NCBI GenBank assembly: GCA_033239525.1
Contig: BSYO01000002.1
Coordinates: forward strand, 27,944,068 to 28,008,067
DNA length: 64,000 nt
Origin: Nepenthes gracilis
Lineage: Eukaryota > Streptophyta > Magnoliopsida > Caryophyllales > Nepenthaceae
Reading direction: 5' to 3'
Shown: piece by piece, positions 29,901-41,696 of the stretch
How positions within the stretch are numbered: the stretch's first letter is position 1
Layout of the letters: each line of letters starts with the position of its first letter
Position numbers and translations under genes: made by a program
Notes under the pieces: model-generated
Databases searched by the model: none
Told to the model about the DNA's origin: nothing
What the model saw: only the letters and a program-made list of their open reading frames with translations

Positions 29901-32064
29901 TAGCAGGCTTTAGCCTTGCTTTGTAGTCAATTCCCAATACCTCATCAAATGTGGACCCTTTAGCATTCAACGCATATTGAAGATCACTTCCAAGCTTTAG
30001 CCTAGTGAACACAAAACCATAAAACCAATCCATCGATACTGAATAATTTGCAGAAGCAAATTTGATATCTACTCATGATGAAATGTTCATGCATCAGTTT
30101 AAAGAAGATAAAAAGCAATGGAATATGAAATTGATCTCTTCTCATACTGGGGAGTGCCCATCAAATTTTCCATACAATGAACAAAGATCAATAATATAAA
30201 TCATTCAGTATAAGAAATCCAAATCAAGGGAATTAGCATAAGAACCTTCTTAGAGCCTGATTGCATTCTATGGAAAGTGTCTCCAGCTCCTTAAACTTCT
30301 GACTAATTGTGGCATCAAGATCCCAGCACTTCTCCTCCCATGCACTATGAGCAGCTTCAGCTGCACCAATTTCTCTCTCCACAGCCTGCAGCTCTCTCTT
30401 CATCCTCTCAGCATCCCTCAAATTAATACCTTGCATATCAATTCTCCTCTTCAGCTCCTCATTTTCCTCACATATTTGCTTATTCTCTTCCACCTTTGCC
30501 AACAATTCCTTCTCCTTCTCCTCCAGTGCCTTGTCCATCATTGCAATCCCATCTGTAAGATTTCCTATAAATTCCTGCAACTTCTTCACATCCTCTTCCA
30601 AAACTTTTTTATCATTCTCCAAAACCTCCCTTGGAGAAGGCCCTGACTTCAAACCCTCGAGCTTTGAGTTCAATTCTGCAATCTCATTCTCCAAAGACTT
30701 CACATTACTAGCCAAAGAATCCCTCTCTTGCTCCATTTTTCCCACAAATTCCCCATCTAGTGCCTCCACAACAACATCCTCACCTCGCATGTAATGAGAG
30801 TAGCTATTCAAGGCATATGCCATCATGGCATTGTCCTGTAAGCGAGAATTAATTCTTCAGGGGAAAAAAAAAGGGAACCATGTTTTCAGTAAATATTTTC
30901 CGCTAGATATCATTTTCCATTGTTCTGCTAATAGGAAAATACTTCAAGAAGAAATCATTTCCCCCTGCAAAACTAAATATGACTGCCCTTCAAAATGATA
31001 AAAGTCGCAGAGTTTAAGCAATTCAATTTATTTGTTAAAACATAAAAAGGAATTCTCCCATATGCTAAATAAAGTTTTTTTGACACAGTACTTGAATACA
31101 TCTATAGCCACTCCAACAACCTATTTTAATTTATAATCCTTACTTTCGTAATATAAATATATTCAAAATCTAATTAAAAGCCTTAACTAGGGACTCTTTA
31201 CATCGTTCCCCACTCCCCGGATGTAAAACATTATTTTAAACACATTTTCACCTGTATGAAACATTTAAATAACTTTCCAAAAAATATGATCCAAACACAG
31301 AAAATCTTGGTCTGATGGAAATGCAAATCTTTTCAATAGAAATTATTTCGACACATTTCCCCTCCAACCAAATGGATCATGTATATATGGATATATTGCA
31401 TGATTCACCGAATGTTTCTTAATAGTGATATTGTGATGGAAGACCAATTTGTGGAATTCCACAGAAAAGGTTGGAAATTCTTTCAAACAGTGTGGCAATA
31501 TCAACAAGAGGTATTTAGCAAATTATAAACTTCATGCCTGTAAGAAAGAAAACCGTCTACTTTCGTCGGCCGAGAGGTGGTCGTTGTAATCGGCGATTTG
31601 TACCAGCCAATTGATGACGGCGAGCAAGTAAGGGAAAGCATGAGGAGTTCCAGGAGCTCTAAGGGCGGACTTATTGAGCTTAATAGGGCAATTCAAGTGT
31701 TTAAGTAGGAGAGGGAGATCATCTTCGAGCTTTGTGACAGAGAAATCTAAGCGAGACAGGACAAATCTGAGAGTATCGGTGATGTCTTTAGCGGAGGGGA
31801 GGGGTTTGAGAGAGAGATGGAAGGGCAAGTTGTGTGAGGAGAGGTATGAGTTGATGGATCTAACGGCGGCCTGCTTGTAGGCATGGTCAGTGATGGAGGC
31901 GGTGGCGGCAGCCCTCGGCCCCCTCCGCCGCCTGCCGTACCGATGGATGACGAGGAAGGGCGGCCGCTGTGGAAACTGGCGTCGGAGTCGCGGCTGGCTA
32001 TATGAAACTGCCACGTGTCGGATGCTGGCGGTCTCGGCGATTCCTTCGGCGCCCGTCCTCTCAT
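23728..32064 (-). CDS. NDC80: NDC80/HEC1 kinetochore protein (5 exons; frameshift in exon 1)
   Basis: Exons (reverse strand): 32064-31538, 30835-30246, 30001-29755, 24730-24584 and 23958-23728. NDC80 is the microtubule-binding subunit of the NDC80 complex at the outer kinetochore, partnered with NUF2. Exon 1 carries the basic N-terminal tail with SRDSDASFHSGRPSSSSIG and the calponin-homology head (SINSYLSSHNLPFHLSLKPL through FPYLLAVINWLVQIADY). Exons 2-5 encode the long coiled coil, including MKRELQAVERE and ECNQALRR, and finish with SEEEIQ...ALIDSVSRYKEQMESKISEM near the C-terminus. The product would be about 580 residues, close to the 568 of Arabidopsis. Two oddities: the tail and head of exon 1 are in different frames (a 1-nt loss near 31905-31935), and intron 1 seems to use a GC donor. 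Read literally the frame is broken, but every other part is well preserved, so a sequencing or assembly error is likely. Start at 32064 chosen because MRGRAPKE resembles the MRGG start of the Arabidopsis protein. Confidence 0.95.
24584..24730 (-). CDS. NDC80: NDC80 exon 4
   Basis: 147 nt from acceptor TGTCCAG to donor AAG/GTATAAG, 49 codons (MEALLNFIRKETQEYSSRC to AMESLK). It aligns with the KKETQELSTKC segment of the Arabidopsis protein. It is separated from exon 3 by a 5-kb intron. Confidence 0.93.
26984..27636. repeat. GACAC-rich segment with imperfect inverted ends
   Basis: The left end begins with GGGACACTGACACGGGATAT. The reverse complement of the right end contains GTGTCAGTGTCTGACACCAA and GGGACACGTGTCG. 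Inside, CCAAAACATGTCAGGAC recurs at about 32-nt spacing (27470-27540). It may be a non-autonomous DNA transposon. No clear target-site duplication was defined. Confidence 0.35.
27627..27746 (+). repeat. 60-bp tandem duplication (two copies)
   Basis: CACTGACACTTTGAGC starts at 27627 and again at 27687. The two 60-bp units differ at about one base (GCTTG against GCTCG). The near-identity implies a recent duplication or an assembly stutter. Confidence 0.95.
29755..30001 (-). CDS. NDC80: NDC80 exon 3
   Basis: 247 nt from acceptor CACTAG to donor GAA/GTAAGT. It encodes LKLGSDLQYALNAKG, EVLGIDYKARLKPAI and further coiled coil to SHIDE. Confidence 0.95.
30246..30835 (-). CDS. NDC80: NDC80 exon 2
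   Basis: 590 nt from acceptor TTACAG to donor AG/GTTCTT. It encodes DNAMMAYALNSYSHYMRGED at the end of the head, then heptad-rich coiled coil ending in CNQALRR, with the last Arg codon split with exon 3. Confidence 0.95.
31538..32064 (-). CDS. NDC80: NDC80 exon 1 (tail and calponin-homology head; frameshifted)
   Basis: It is 527 nt, one short of a multiple of three, although its 3' junction must be phase 0 to join exon 2. Frame 1 gives the tail up to GTAGGGGGRG. The calponin-homology head, from about ATASITDHAYKQAAVRSINS, is in another frame. The last codon is CAG (FSFLQ), followed by GCATGA rather than GT. Confidence 0.9.
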
Positions 32065-32330
32065 CTTCTTCTGAGATCGGAACGTTTTCGCCTGCCTCTT
32101 CAGTCCTCGGCGTCGATGATTGCTCTCTGCCAATTTGTTCGATCGCTTTTTCCCGCCTCGAGACCTGCACATATGGGCCCCAACGTTTTAAAAAAGGCAG
32201 TTCGTAATTTAGGCCCGATAGTGATTAGCCCATCGAGCCCATTTAAATTGGGCTGGCCCATCAAAAAAAAAAAAAAACTCTTCGTTAATATTATTTGCTT
32301 TTATATTTTTAACATTTTGGCATTTTGATT
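32065..32330 (-). promoter_or_regulatory. NDC80 upstream region: E2F-like site and site II motifs
   Basis: TTTCCCGC, a match to the E2F consensus TTTSSCGC, is at 32149-32156 on the plus strand, about 85 nt upstream of the NDC80 ATG. Several site II-type words (TGGGCC, AGCCCA, GGGCTGGCCCA) lie at 32173-32262. E2F and site II/TCP control is typical of plant genes expressed in dividing cells, which fits a kinetochore subunit. Their function here is inferred. Confidence 0.5.
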
Positions 32331-32839
32331 TTGGATTAAGTTAATAGCCTCTTCAAATATAACATTTGTTAGTATTGATTTATATAAAATTACATAACAT
32401 TTATTTGATGGTTTTCCATGAAATATTTTTTAATAAATATTTTGAAATAAATAAGTATTAGTAATAAATCAAATTAAATAAGTCTAGTTTAGTTAATTTG
32501 AATTAACTTTGGATATATCTATAAAGCTTATAGATTAAAGTTAACATGTGGATTGTTAGGCTATCTTATTGCTTTATAAATAATAATTTATATTTAATAT
32601 AATAAAAATATAACTGATTTAACAATTATTAATTAATTTTTTTATTATAAGTCTTGTGAATTAAGAAAATTAATTTTCTAACAAGCATAACTAAATGTTT
32701 AAATTGTAACATTTAGTTATTCCAATAAACTAATAAATATGAGTCGTATAATGAGTAATTGGAACTATATTCAAAATAGTGTTGACTCTTTTATATTATA
32801 AACAACCTCAAATAGAACTTTATTTTATCAGCTCGTGTA

Positions 32840-34620
32840 TTACGTTCTCGGTCCAAAATTTAAATTTTATTATATCAAATTAAACTCTTACATAAACCCA
32901 GGAAAAAAATAAATCAACCAATTTAAACTCAATCTAGATACAATAATGCAATCGTGCTATTAATATTATCAAATAATCCACTAATATATAAGTATCTCAA
33001 CAAAGGATCTAAAGTCCTAATACCAAAGTGGTTCAAACTTGTTGACTAATCAGCTTATACTATAAGTAAGAAAAAGTATCTCAGATATAAAATTAGAGTA
33101 ACCAATTATATATCCAATACTGTACTAAAATTTAAGTACTATAAACTACTGACAATAATATAGATAATATCCAAAAGCAAATCGAACTAACTAACTCTTA
33201 GGTCTAAAAATCAAAGTACAACAATAATATTATTACAACTAACTCTTCCAAATATCTTTCTATTGTTCTAGTTTCTTTCAAATATATTTGAATCCACTAA
33301 TTTAAAAGGTTAGTAAAAATATCATAAGAGTAAACCTAATATTTGTAAATTGTGTATAAGTTTTATATATATTGATATAATGAATGAACATACAAATGAT
33401 GATATTCACGATCAAAAAACTAAAATATCGATAATGTCAAAATTTTGATAAATATGCTAGAATTCATATACAAAAATTGATGCAAAACATGTCAAATTAG
33501 TGCAAATGTATAAAATATGAAATTTATAAAAATCATATTAAGTTCATGCAAACATATGTAGATTTAACACCTGCAAAAATCGTTTAAATATATAAAAATA
33601 TGAAGTATATAAAAATTATCCAAACATGTAAAATTAAAGATCGATAATGATATCATCAATAGGGTTAAATATCATAATTTAAGTTATAATTATTTTTACA
33701 TAGTCAAATATTACATACTACTATTCATGATTTATAGGTGGATCGACTCTGTGTTCTTTCATATGGTTTAGGTTAAATGTTACTTTTCTAACCCATTGAT
33801 ATTAGATCTAACCATCAACTAATAAATAATATATTAAAATATATTTAAATATATTTAATTAATTCCCTATAGTTATCTAATTTAGTTAAAATTAAAAATT
33901 TTATACCAAAATATAAATATATAAATATTTTCTCAATTGAAGAAACATATCACTTTAGTAGAATTTTTTACCAAAATACTTACAAATAAAGACACGCAGG
34001 AATATTTGTATAGGTATTAATGATATTCAATAACATATTTACTAGAATTTTAAGAATTTAACATGATATATATGAATTTAAAATATAAATTTTTTGAAAA
34101 CTTTTGAGATAGGAATCAATTGACATACATGTAAAATATAATCAAATAGGTTAACAAAATATCATATATATATGAGTATTTAAATAATAATTTTTTAGAG
34201 ATTTAAAAAAAATCAATAACAAATGATGAAAATAATTAAAATTTACTTGCCTTAACTTTAATTTATCAAAAAGTAGCTTGAATTTACCTAAACAAACTGG
34301 GATTCAATTTTTTCCTTCCCTCCCTCTCTTTTTCACTTCTCTTTCTCTCTCTTCTATCAAAATTCTACAATAAATAATTTTAAATTAGTTAAAAAGTATA
34401 TTTATAATAAACTGGTGCACATACACTGGTAAAATACGGCTTATATGTTAAGATGAATTTTGACTTTTACATTAGCGCCCAACAAGGGTGTAGTTGGTGC
34501 CTACATTTTAGACTAAACAACCAAGACCACCACTTGTGAGTATGTTAGGTGTAGCTATTCTGACTAAAACACACTTATGCATGGATCGAATGCACATCAG
34601 GTATCACTCAAGCTTAACTA
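32840..34620 (+). repeat. Dispersed AT-rich non-coding repeat, copy 2
   Basis: It shares the order of landmarks with ISU1 intron 2: a CACTAATTT(A/G)AAAGGTTAG segment (33295), long AT-rich stretch, CT-rich tract (34310-34360), then a GC-richer end. The class is unknown and the boundaries are approximate. Confidence 0.4.
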
Positions 34621-36717
34621 ACTTGCAATCCAACACTTGTTTTTAATTTAAAGCTATGATTAATCCTCATAATTGATCAATTTTCTTGAATTTGATATCT
34701 TTAAAATAGTTCTTAGAGTATGGATCTTGTAACTTGTGAACTACTTGAGAAAAAATTGACAGCTCAATATTAACTCATGACTTAATTTGTTTGTGTATAA
34801 ACAAACCATGCTTGAACCCAGTCTTAAAGCTTGGTGTTTTCAAACATAAATGAACCAAGCCAATGACGAATCGAACCTAACCCACGACTATTGCCTGAAT
34901 CTGACAACTCAAAAAAAAAATAATCCTCATATATTAAAAAATTTGAAGAAAAATATAGCACTAATATTTTAATAAAATAAAATAAAATATTAGAATATGT
35001 CATCAGAGTATAAAATAAAAATAAAATATATTCTCTGACTAGGCTCTATAATCTCTATTATCCTCAACTCTATCAAAATTTAAATTCACTTTCCTCTAAT
35101 TCTACTATTCTAGATGAATAAAATAGTAATAGTAAACTAAATGTCTAAAAAGTAACTCTAATAAAGATTAATAATAGCAAAAACATCAAGTCCGACAAAT
35201 TTATATCTAAAAAGTAGGTTTCAACAACATGCAATATATAGAAAAAATAATCAGCTTTGGATAATTAAGAAATAATATCATTAATAAAATAACTCCACAT
35301 TAGCATGAATAATCAATAGATACAATCTTAAACATTCCAAAGGACATCCATGAGATCTCACGAACTCAAATTAAAGTACCAAAGTTTTAAAATATCTATG
35401 ATACTAAAATCATTCTTTGAATTTTTAAAAAATCTAACTCAATATGAGATTATAATTATATGGTATATTAAACTCGCTATGAATCTAATTTTACTCTCAT
35501 TACCAATGGTTGTGTCTTTACACCCTGATAGTTGGATAAGTACAACAATGTTTTCTGACATATATAATATCCCCACTATCTCAACAATCTTTTCGAAAAC
35601 TATACCCATAGTATACTTGTACCACTTATAATACCATTGTTAATGATATCCGTGATATTATTTTATAAGATGATCACAAATTTATAAGTATCACATACCA
35701 AAATAAATCAACCTCAACTATCAGGTATGGAATCGATATTTTAAAAGTATAAAATATACTAAGATGTCATAATCTTTTATTCAAATAAATACCTTAATAT
35801 TTTTATATATTTTTCTTTATTTAATCATAAAGTATTAAAAATATACTCACGTGATTTAAAAAAAACATAAAAAAAATTATAAATATTAAAAAATAACAAA
35901 AATACCTAAACGTTCGACACAATTACCTTTTACTAAGGCCAAAAGGCACTTTAATTACAAAGTCTAACCTTACTATATTTCATTCCATTTATCCTTAATT
36001 AGTCCAATCAAGGAAGAAGTTGCCGGTAAGTGATATTTTTCCTACTCTAACTCTTACCACACAGCTACTTAGAGAAATCATTAACTTCTTTTGTTACTTC
36101 ATAATTCTCCAAGTCAAGTTGTGAAAGTTCATAAGATTCAAATTATCTTATAGTCATGATTGACGAGCATTTAATCCTTAATCTCATCCCTAAGAAAATT
36201 GATAACAATTTTTATCTCTTCTAATAAATTAATAAATTGTACAATATAAAAATATTATGAAAATAACTAAGTATAAAAATGACATCTAACATATACTTGA
36301 TACAAATAAAAAAGTGTTTTAGATAATATTATTGTGCTTGAGTTGTGCTTGAGTAGCATTTGTGTAAATTTCAACCAAAATACTAGTATATAATACATGC
36401 TCGTAAAGAGCACGTACACATTTCAACCAGCATATATACACCTAATGCATGCCTTCTAAGTGTTTGTGTGCAAGCCCAATTTTATTTCCACGCTTCATCC
36501 ATACCAGGCCAACATACTTGCATTAGTTTATTATAGAAACATGAAATCTAATAATCATCAACGTCAAGATGTTTCTTTAGCAATTTCAAATATTGAAATT
36601 CAAATTATAATTCAATGATTACAATAATCCGGTTATTAAAATAAGACATTTTATTTTAAAATTTAGAATACCACTTCTCCATCAACATTCTTAATTTTCA
36701 TTCTCAATCATAATCGG

Positions 36718-36825
36718 CTGTTTCACTAATATCTTCAATCCAAAAAGACCACTACATTTGGAAAGATAAATCTGTTTCACTAACATCTTCAATCCAAAAT
36801 GACCACTACATTTGGGAGGATAAAT
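36718..36825 (+). repeat. 54-bp tandem duplication
   Basis: CTGTTTCACTAA starts at 36718 and 36772. The units differ at a few bases. The following sequence (to about 36900) also has a diverged copy at about 38405-38470, on the other side of the LTR-like element. Confidence 0.85.
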
Positions 36826-37169
36826 ATGTAAATCAAATAAGAAAATGTGAGAATTTACTAGAGAAACTCAATAGATGAATAAAGAATATCACGAGTTTAC
36901 TTTAATATGTCCCAAAATTCGAGTTGTTGTATTGGTTAGGGAGCTACTCAATTTTTCACATCGGGACAAATTAGAGTCAATCCAGTCTCCGTTTCTGCAA
37001 ACATAGACCTTACGTAACACAACTAAAAATAAGAGATTAGAGGATTGACGGAATTGGTTCTCCAGTATATCCTCTAATACTCAAATCGGATATCTTTCTA
37101 TAAGAATAGAAAGATATGATAATGTAACAAGATGCAATCATACATGTGATTGGGATTGAGTATGAGTGC

Positions 37170-37400
37170 ACCTGATCAAGGATGGTTTAGAGATGTGCTC
37201 GGTTAGGAGGCGGCTTAGAGGTGTAGCCCAGTTGAAAGACAATTTAGAGGTGCGCCCGACTAAGGGAAATATTAGAAAGGCGCCCAATTGAGAGATGGTT
37301 TAAAAGCGTGCCCGGTTGAGGAAGGGCTTTGTGGTGTGCTTGGTTAAGGGGTGGCATGAGGTGTGCCCAACTGAGGGGCAGCTACGAGTGAAGGACCAGC
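37170..37400 (-). repeat. GC-rich minisatellite, about 32-35-bp unit
   Basis: Plus-strand units follow the pattern GAGGTGTGCCCGGTTGAGGG plus GGCGGCTTA, about seven degenerate copies. The reverse complement matches the unit type at 50140-50320. Confidence 0.8.
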
Positions 37401-37429
37401 TCCTAAGTCCGGGACAGAGGGCTTCTAGA

Positions 37430-37800
37430 TGGATTGGAGGGCAGGCTCCCAAATAGACTAGGCAGGCCTCCTTCTGAGAGGACTGGTGAGTAGGACTTTT
37501 GAATGGATTTGGCAAGTCTTATTTTGGGAGGACCGGTAGATAGAACTCCTGAATGGATTAGGCAAACCTCCTCTTAGAAGGGCTGGTAAGAAGGATTCTT
37601 GGACGGATTGGACAGGCTTCCTCCAAGTAGGAATGGTGGGCAGGACTCCCAGACGGAGGGCATCCCATGGACAGAGGGTGGCTCTTGGACGAAGGGCATC
37701 TCCTGGATAGAAACAGGACCTCCTGAATGGAGGGTTGGACTCTTCGAGCAACGCTTCCTAGATGGAAAGCAGGGCCTCTTGGATGGAAGGATGGAGTCCT
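37430..37800 (-). repeat. Second tandem array, about 50-bp unit
   Basis: Plus-strand units follow GGACTGGTGAGTAGGACTCC, then TGGATGGATTGGGCAGGCCTCCT, decaying into shorter GGAGGGCATCTCCTGGA-type repeats at the right end. About four longer and several shorter copies. Confidence 0.75.
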
Positions 37801-38339
37801 TTATTTTCTATCTGCTTCTTAGAGCTCGCTTTTCTAGATTCAGTATTCTACCCCTACTTATGAGAGTAAATGAGTATTTATAGTGCCTATACCATTAGGT
37901 GCCAAGGTTTGCAGAAGGCTATCCATGTGAATTTGACTGCCTAATATAAGGATCATGGATACTGATTATAGCAATTGTTATCGGTAAAAAAGTTTATTTC
38001 CTTCTTTAACGTTATCATAGGAGGCATCCGGTATGACAATTTGCACTTTGAGAGAGATCGTGCAAATCATGAGCGAATATTCTCGGAATATCTACCAGAT
38101 TTGTACTGATCAGCTATTGCAAGTTTTCCTAACGCGCGAAAAAATGGTCATGGGCCATCCTGAAGGGGCTGTTCATGGCGGACTGTTGGGTCGACCCATG
38201 TCTCGGTAGGCAATCCTAGATTGTGCGATCTTTGAATCTTGAGCCACGGGAGCCTTGAATTGTGACTTTCGGACAATCTTTTTGCAATGGGTCTCATTAT
38301 CCGGGTTAGTTCATTGGTGACGGACCTAAGAATGAAAGG

Positions 38340-39964
38340 TCATAAATTATTTGCCTCAAAATTGAATTCTTATTTCTAAAAACAAATAAAATTAACGAAA
38401 GAAAGTCATGCTACTACATTTGGAAAGATAAATATGTAATTCAATAGACGAATAAAGAATATCACAGGTTACTTACCTTAGGGTTGAATACTTTTTTTTT
38501 GGAAACGAATAAAATCAATGAATGAAAGTCAGGCTATCAAAAATCTAATTCATAAAAGAATAAGATTTGTTTCTAGGTAATTTTTCTCCCCTAACACTTA
38601 AGATTGTAAGCGTATTTTTCTCCCCTACTAACCAACTTAATCTCCCATAATTATAACCGCTAATAACATCTCTTTTAACTCATATTGATGTAGCTAATCA
38701 CCTAGTTTGTGGTCGCAAATATTTTAAACTTCTACTTGACTAAACTCTTTATGCAATTATCTTTATACTCTACCACCTCCTTCATAAACCATCTTTTATC
38801 TTAGAATTATGATTCTAATAATTAGCTCCATTCCCATTTATTTCCTAATATTTCACTTGATTTAATAAATTTGGGACCCACATTTCTTCTTTAACAATTA
38901 ATAACTTCTCTTTCCTATTCATGTAGCCAAGCCTCCTTACTTTTGAGTTCAAAATATAAGATAATAATTTAACAACATCTCTAATTTTTTATCACCATCT
39001 ATTTAGGATGGCTAACTAGAGTTTTTGTTAAAGCCTTTCTTCAATTTCCCTTAAAATAGAAACATGGATAAAATCCTATTTATTTATGGCAACTAACTCT
39101 TTAATTTTAGCAAATCCTTGACTAAATTAGTTCATGTAATATTGACCCTAGCAACTTATATTAGGTTATGGCTATGGAGTTCACTGCCAAATTCCTCATT
39201 TTAGGGTTACTGACTAATATGATTTCAATTTCTAAAATTATAGCGAACCACCTACTCAAATGGATCACAAAAGGGTTGGTGAACTCGACTTGTTTAGGAA
39301 TAATTGAATATTTTATCTTTATATAATTAACTTTTTAAAATATAACTGACTTACTAATTATTTTTATTATTATAATCTATAACCCCATATATATCACTAA
39401 CCACGTACATAATTATCTTAGTTTTGGCCAACACAGTATCTATATAATTACTTTAACCAACTCCTTTATTTCTTCTAAAAACTTGACCTCAAAGTTTAGT
39501 AAATATAGCCTTAACTTTAACTACCAAAAATTAATTAGGAGAAATTCTCCATAAAATTTCATAATATTATCTCTCCAAAATTTTAGCATTTTAGAAACTT
39601 AAATATTTTTTTCCCAACTCCTCAAATCTAGGAGACAATCTAGTTGGTAATAAGGCTTAAAAAGTATACCTATCCTATGTAATTTCCAATTAATTGTACA
39701 ATTAAGGCCGTATTTTATTAGCCATGTAAAGTCAAAACCCACACAATTAATTAAATTATTCAAATAAAAGTATTTATGATTTTATTTATTTAAAAAAATA
39801 TTATCAAAATATTCAAAATATTACACAATCAATATATGTTTAGCTGAGAAGAGCACAAACAATCTAAATTATCGAGCCAAAGTAGGTAAATTAGAACTCA
39901 GTCCCTTAAGGTATAAGTCTATATATAAACCAACAAGCAAGACAATTATTAATCATTTAGGGGT
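38340..39964. other. AT-rich region left of the copia element
   Basis: No gene. A roughly 50-nt segment around 38365-38412 is repeated at about 38490-38535 (AAATAAAAT.AA(C/T)GAA.GAAAGTCA). Otherwise unremarkable. Confidence 0.5.
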
Positions 39965-39969
39965 CCATT

Positions 39970-40762
39970 TGTTGGGGTCACTTCCGAGTGGCACTTATAT
40001 CCGCGGACTCCATTGGAAAGAATAGACGAGGATTTTCTGGAGTGGTCCAAGAATTCTGTCATCATTGGTCGAGGACTTATTGAATGCGTCATATCCGAGA
40101 GATTGCTGAGGATATGGACAAGGACCCTGTGAGCGTAAGCGTTGACTCTCTCTCTCGTAGGCCTGCTGCAACCGTGTTTTGCAGGTGAGTTGGTCACCTA
40201 CTCTGATTGGCTGATTGAAGCGGCTGCAACTTCTCAGACGTCAGGCCAGCCTTTCTGGCATGCCTGCCAGGCGTGCGCCTGTCATGGCAGGCCTAGGCGG
40301 CATGGTCCTGCCACCCTAACACCAGTAGGGTGGCCGGTTATCCACTAGGCCATTTATGTATATATACAAGGCTTGTGTGTCCTTCCTCACATATAGGTGA
40401 GCGTGTGCTGCTAAGAGGATTTAGAGTGCTTGTGCTGTGTCTCTGGAGTGAGCCTTGAGAGAGTTGAGGACAAACTTTGTTGTAAAGATAGAGTGAAAAA
40501 TACTTTTAGAGAGAGATTGTACACTTGAGATTATTTTCTTTCGTTTGAGCTTGTGTAGCTATCACTTGTAAACAATCCTTTTATAGTGTATTCTTTCGTG
40601 GTTTTTTTCTTATTAAAAGAATGGTTTTTCACGTTAAAATTTCGTGCGTTCTCTCCCGTTCTCTATCGTTACTTTTCTTGTCCATCCGAGAGCTCTACTC
40701 TGTATTGCTATCCAAGAGCTTTGTCCGCTCGGTCACCATGCCTTCCGTGTTCTGCGCCAACA
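39970..40762 (+). repeat. 5' LTR of the copia element
   Basis: Runs from TGTTGGGGTCACTTCC to TGCGCCAACA, 793 bp, TG...CA ends. It has a TATA-like word near 40357-40364 (TGTATATATACAAGG context). Followed by the primer site. Confidence 0.97.
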
Positions 40763-40764
40763 AG

Positions 40765-40776
40765 TGGTATCAAAGA
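40765..40776 (+). other. Primer-binding site of the copia element
   Basis: TGGTATCAAAGA starts two bases after the LTR end and resembles the initiator-tRNA-Met site TGGTATCAGAGC. Confidence 0.85.
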
Positions 40777-40814
40777 TTTTGGTTCTTTGAAGGGTGATCT
40801 TATTGCCGGCTGCG

Positions 40815-41696
40815 ATGGAGGTTGGAAGCAAAATGATTTGCTTGAACGAATCAAACTTTGACAAATGGCAAAGCAAGATGTCGGACTTGCTTTTCGTGAA
40901 GTCCATGCATGATCCTAGTTTTTACCAAAGAATAGCCAGCGGCAAAAACGGACGAGTAGTGGACGCTGGAGCGCAAGTAAGTGTGCGGCTATATTCTGCA
41001 GTTCGTAGATGACGTGTACAATCACGTTCGCAGAGAGACGAATTCCAAGACTTTCTAGGAGAAACTGGAAAAGCTCTTTGCCTCCAAATCCGAAAATAAC
41101 AAAATTTATCACTTGATGCGGCTGATGCAAGTCCAGTACAAGATGGCTCATCTGTCGCCGACCACCTGAATGAGTTTCAGGGCTGCGTGGATAGGCTAAC
41201 TGGCATGGGGATCAAGTTCGAGGATGAGGTCCTCGGACTTTGGTTGCTAGCAACCCTCCCGGACTCATGGGAGGTTATGAGGATCACCATTGCCAATACA
41301 GCTCCTAACGGCGTGGTGACTTTAGAGATGACCAAAGGAGTTGTGCTGAACGAGGAAGTGCAACGGCGTTCTCAAGGCACGTCCACCTCTCAGCACTCCG
41401 AGGTCCTTGTTACCGAGTCCAGGGGAAGGAGTCGAGGACGTGGTCCAAAGTCTAAAGACAAAGGGCGGAGTAAGTCACGCTCTCGGTATCAAGATATGGA
41501 GTGCCACCATTGTGGCAAGAAAGACCACATCAAGAAGTTTTGTTATAAGTGGAAGCGTGAAAACGCTGGCAAGCAGCGGGGCGAGAAGAGACGAGGCGAG
41601 GAAGAGTCCTCGGTCTCTATTGTTACAGGAGGTGATCTCTTTTTAACCTGCGAGTCTGAGGACTCTGTAAATGTGGCTGAGCAGGCTTCTGACTAG
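40815..41696 (+). pseudogene. Copia gag (broken)
   Basis: Starts MEVGSKMICLNESNFDKWQS, the usual copia gag opening. It continues through a shifted middle part (FVDDVYNHVRRET..., with a TAG at 41056-41058) to the UBN2-like ELLGLWLLATLPDSWE-type region. The zinc knuckle CHHCGKKDHIKKFC sits near 41501-41542. Ends at a TAG (41694-41696) where a Trp before the protease VVDSGAS motif is expected. Confidence 0.9.

Larger units (their letters stand above)
32331..36900. other. AT-rich intergenic region
   Basis: Very AT-rich, with no recognisable gene. The part from about 32840 to 34620 is related to the repeat in ISU1 intron 2. The frame at 35350-35631 is an AT-biased chance frame with no signature. 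Confidence 0.55.
36950..38330 (-). mobile_element. Degenerate LTR-like element D with two tandem arrays
   Basis: Read on the reverse strand it has a TATA-like word (37882-37875), a roughly 50-bp-unit array (37800-37430), a GC-rich minisatellite (37400-37170) and the LTR-end motif GATTTGAGTATTAGAGGATA (37087-37066). This order matches elements A and B. No coding domain. Approximate boundaries only. Confidence 0.5.

Noticed and set aside
30347..30794. Plus-strand open frames opposite NDC80 exon 2
   Set aside because: Antisense shadows of the coiled-coil exon.
31890..32328. Plus-strand frames opposite NDC80 exon 1 (105 and 119 codons)
   Set aside because: GC-rich antisense shadows of exon 1 and its upstream region; no domain.
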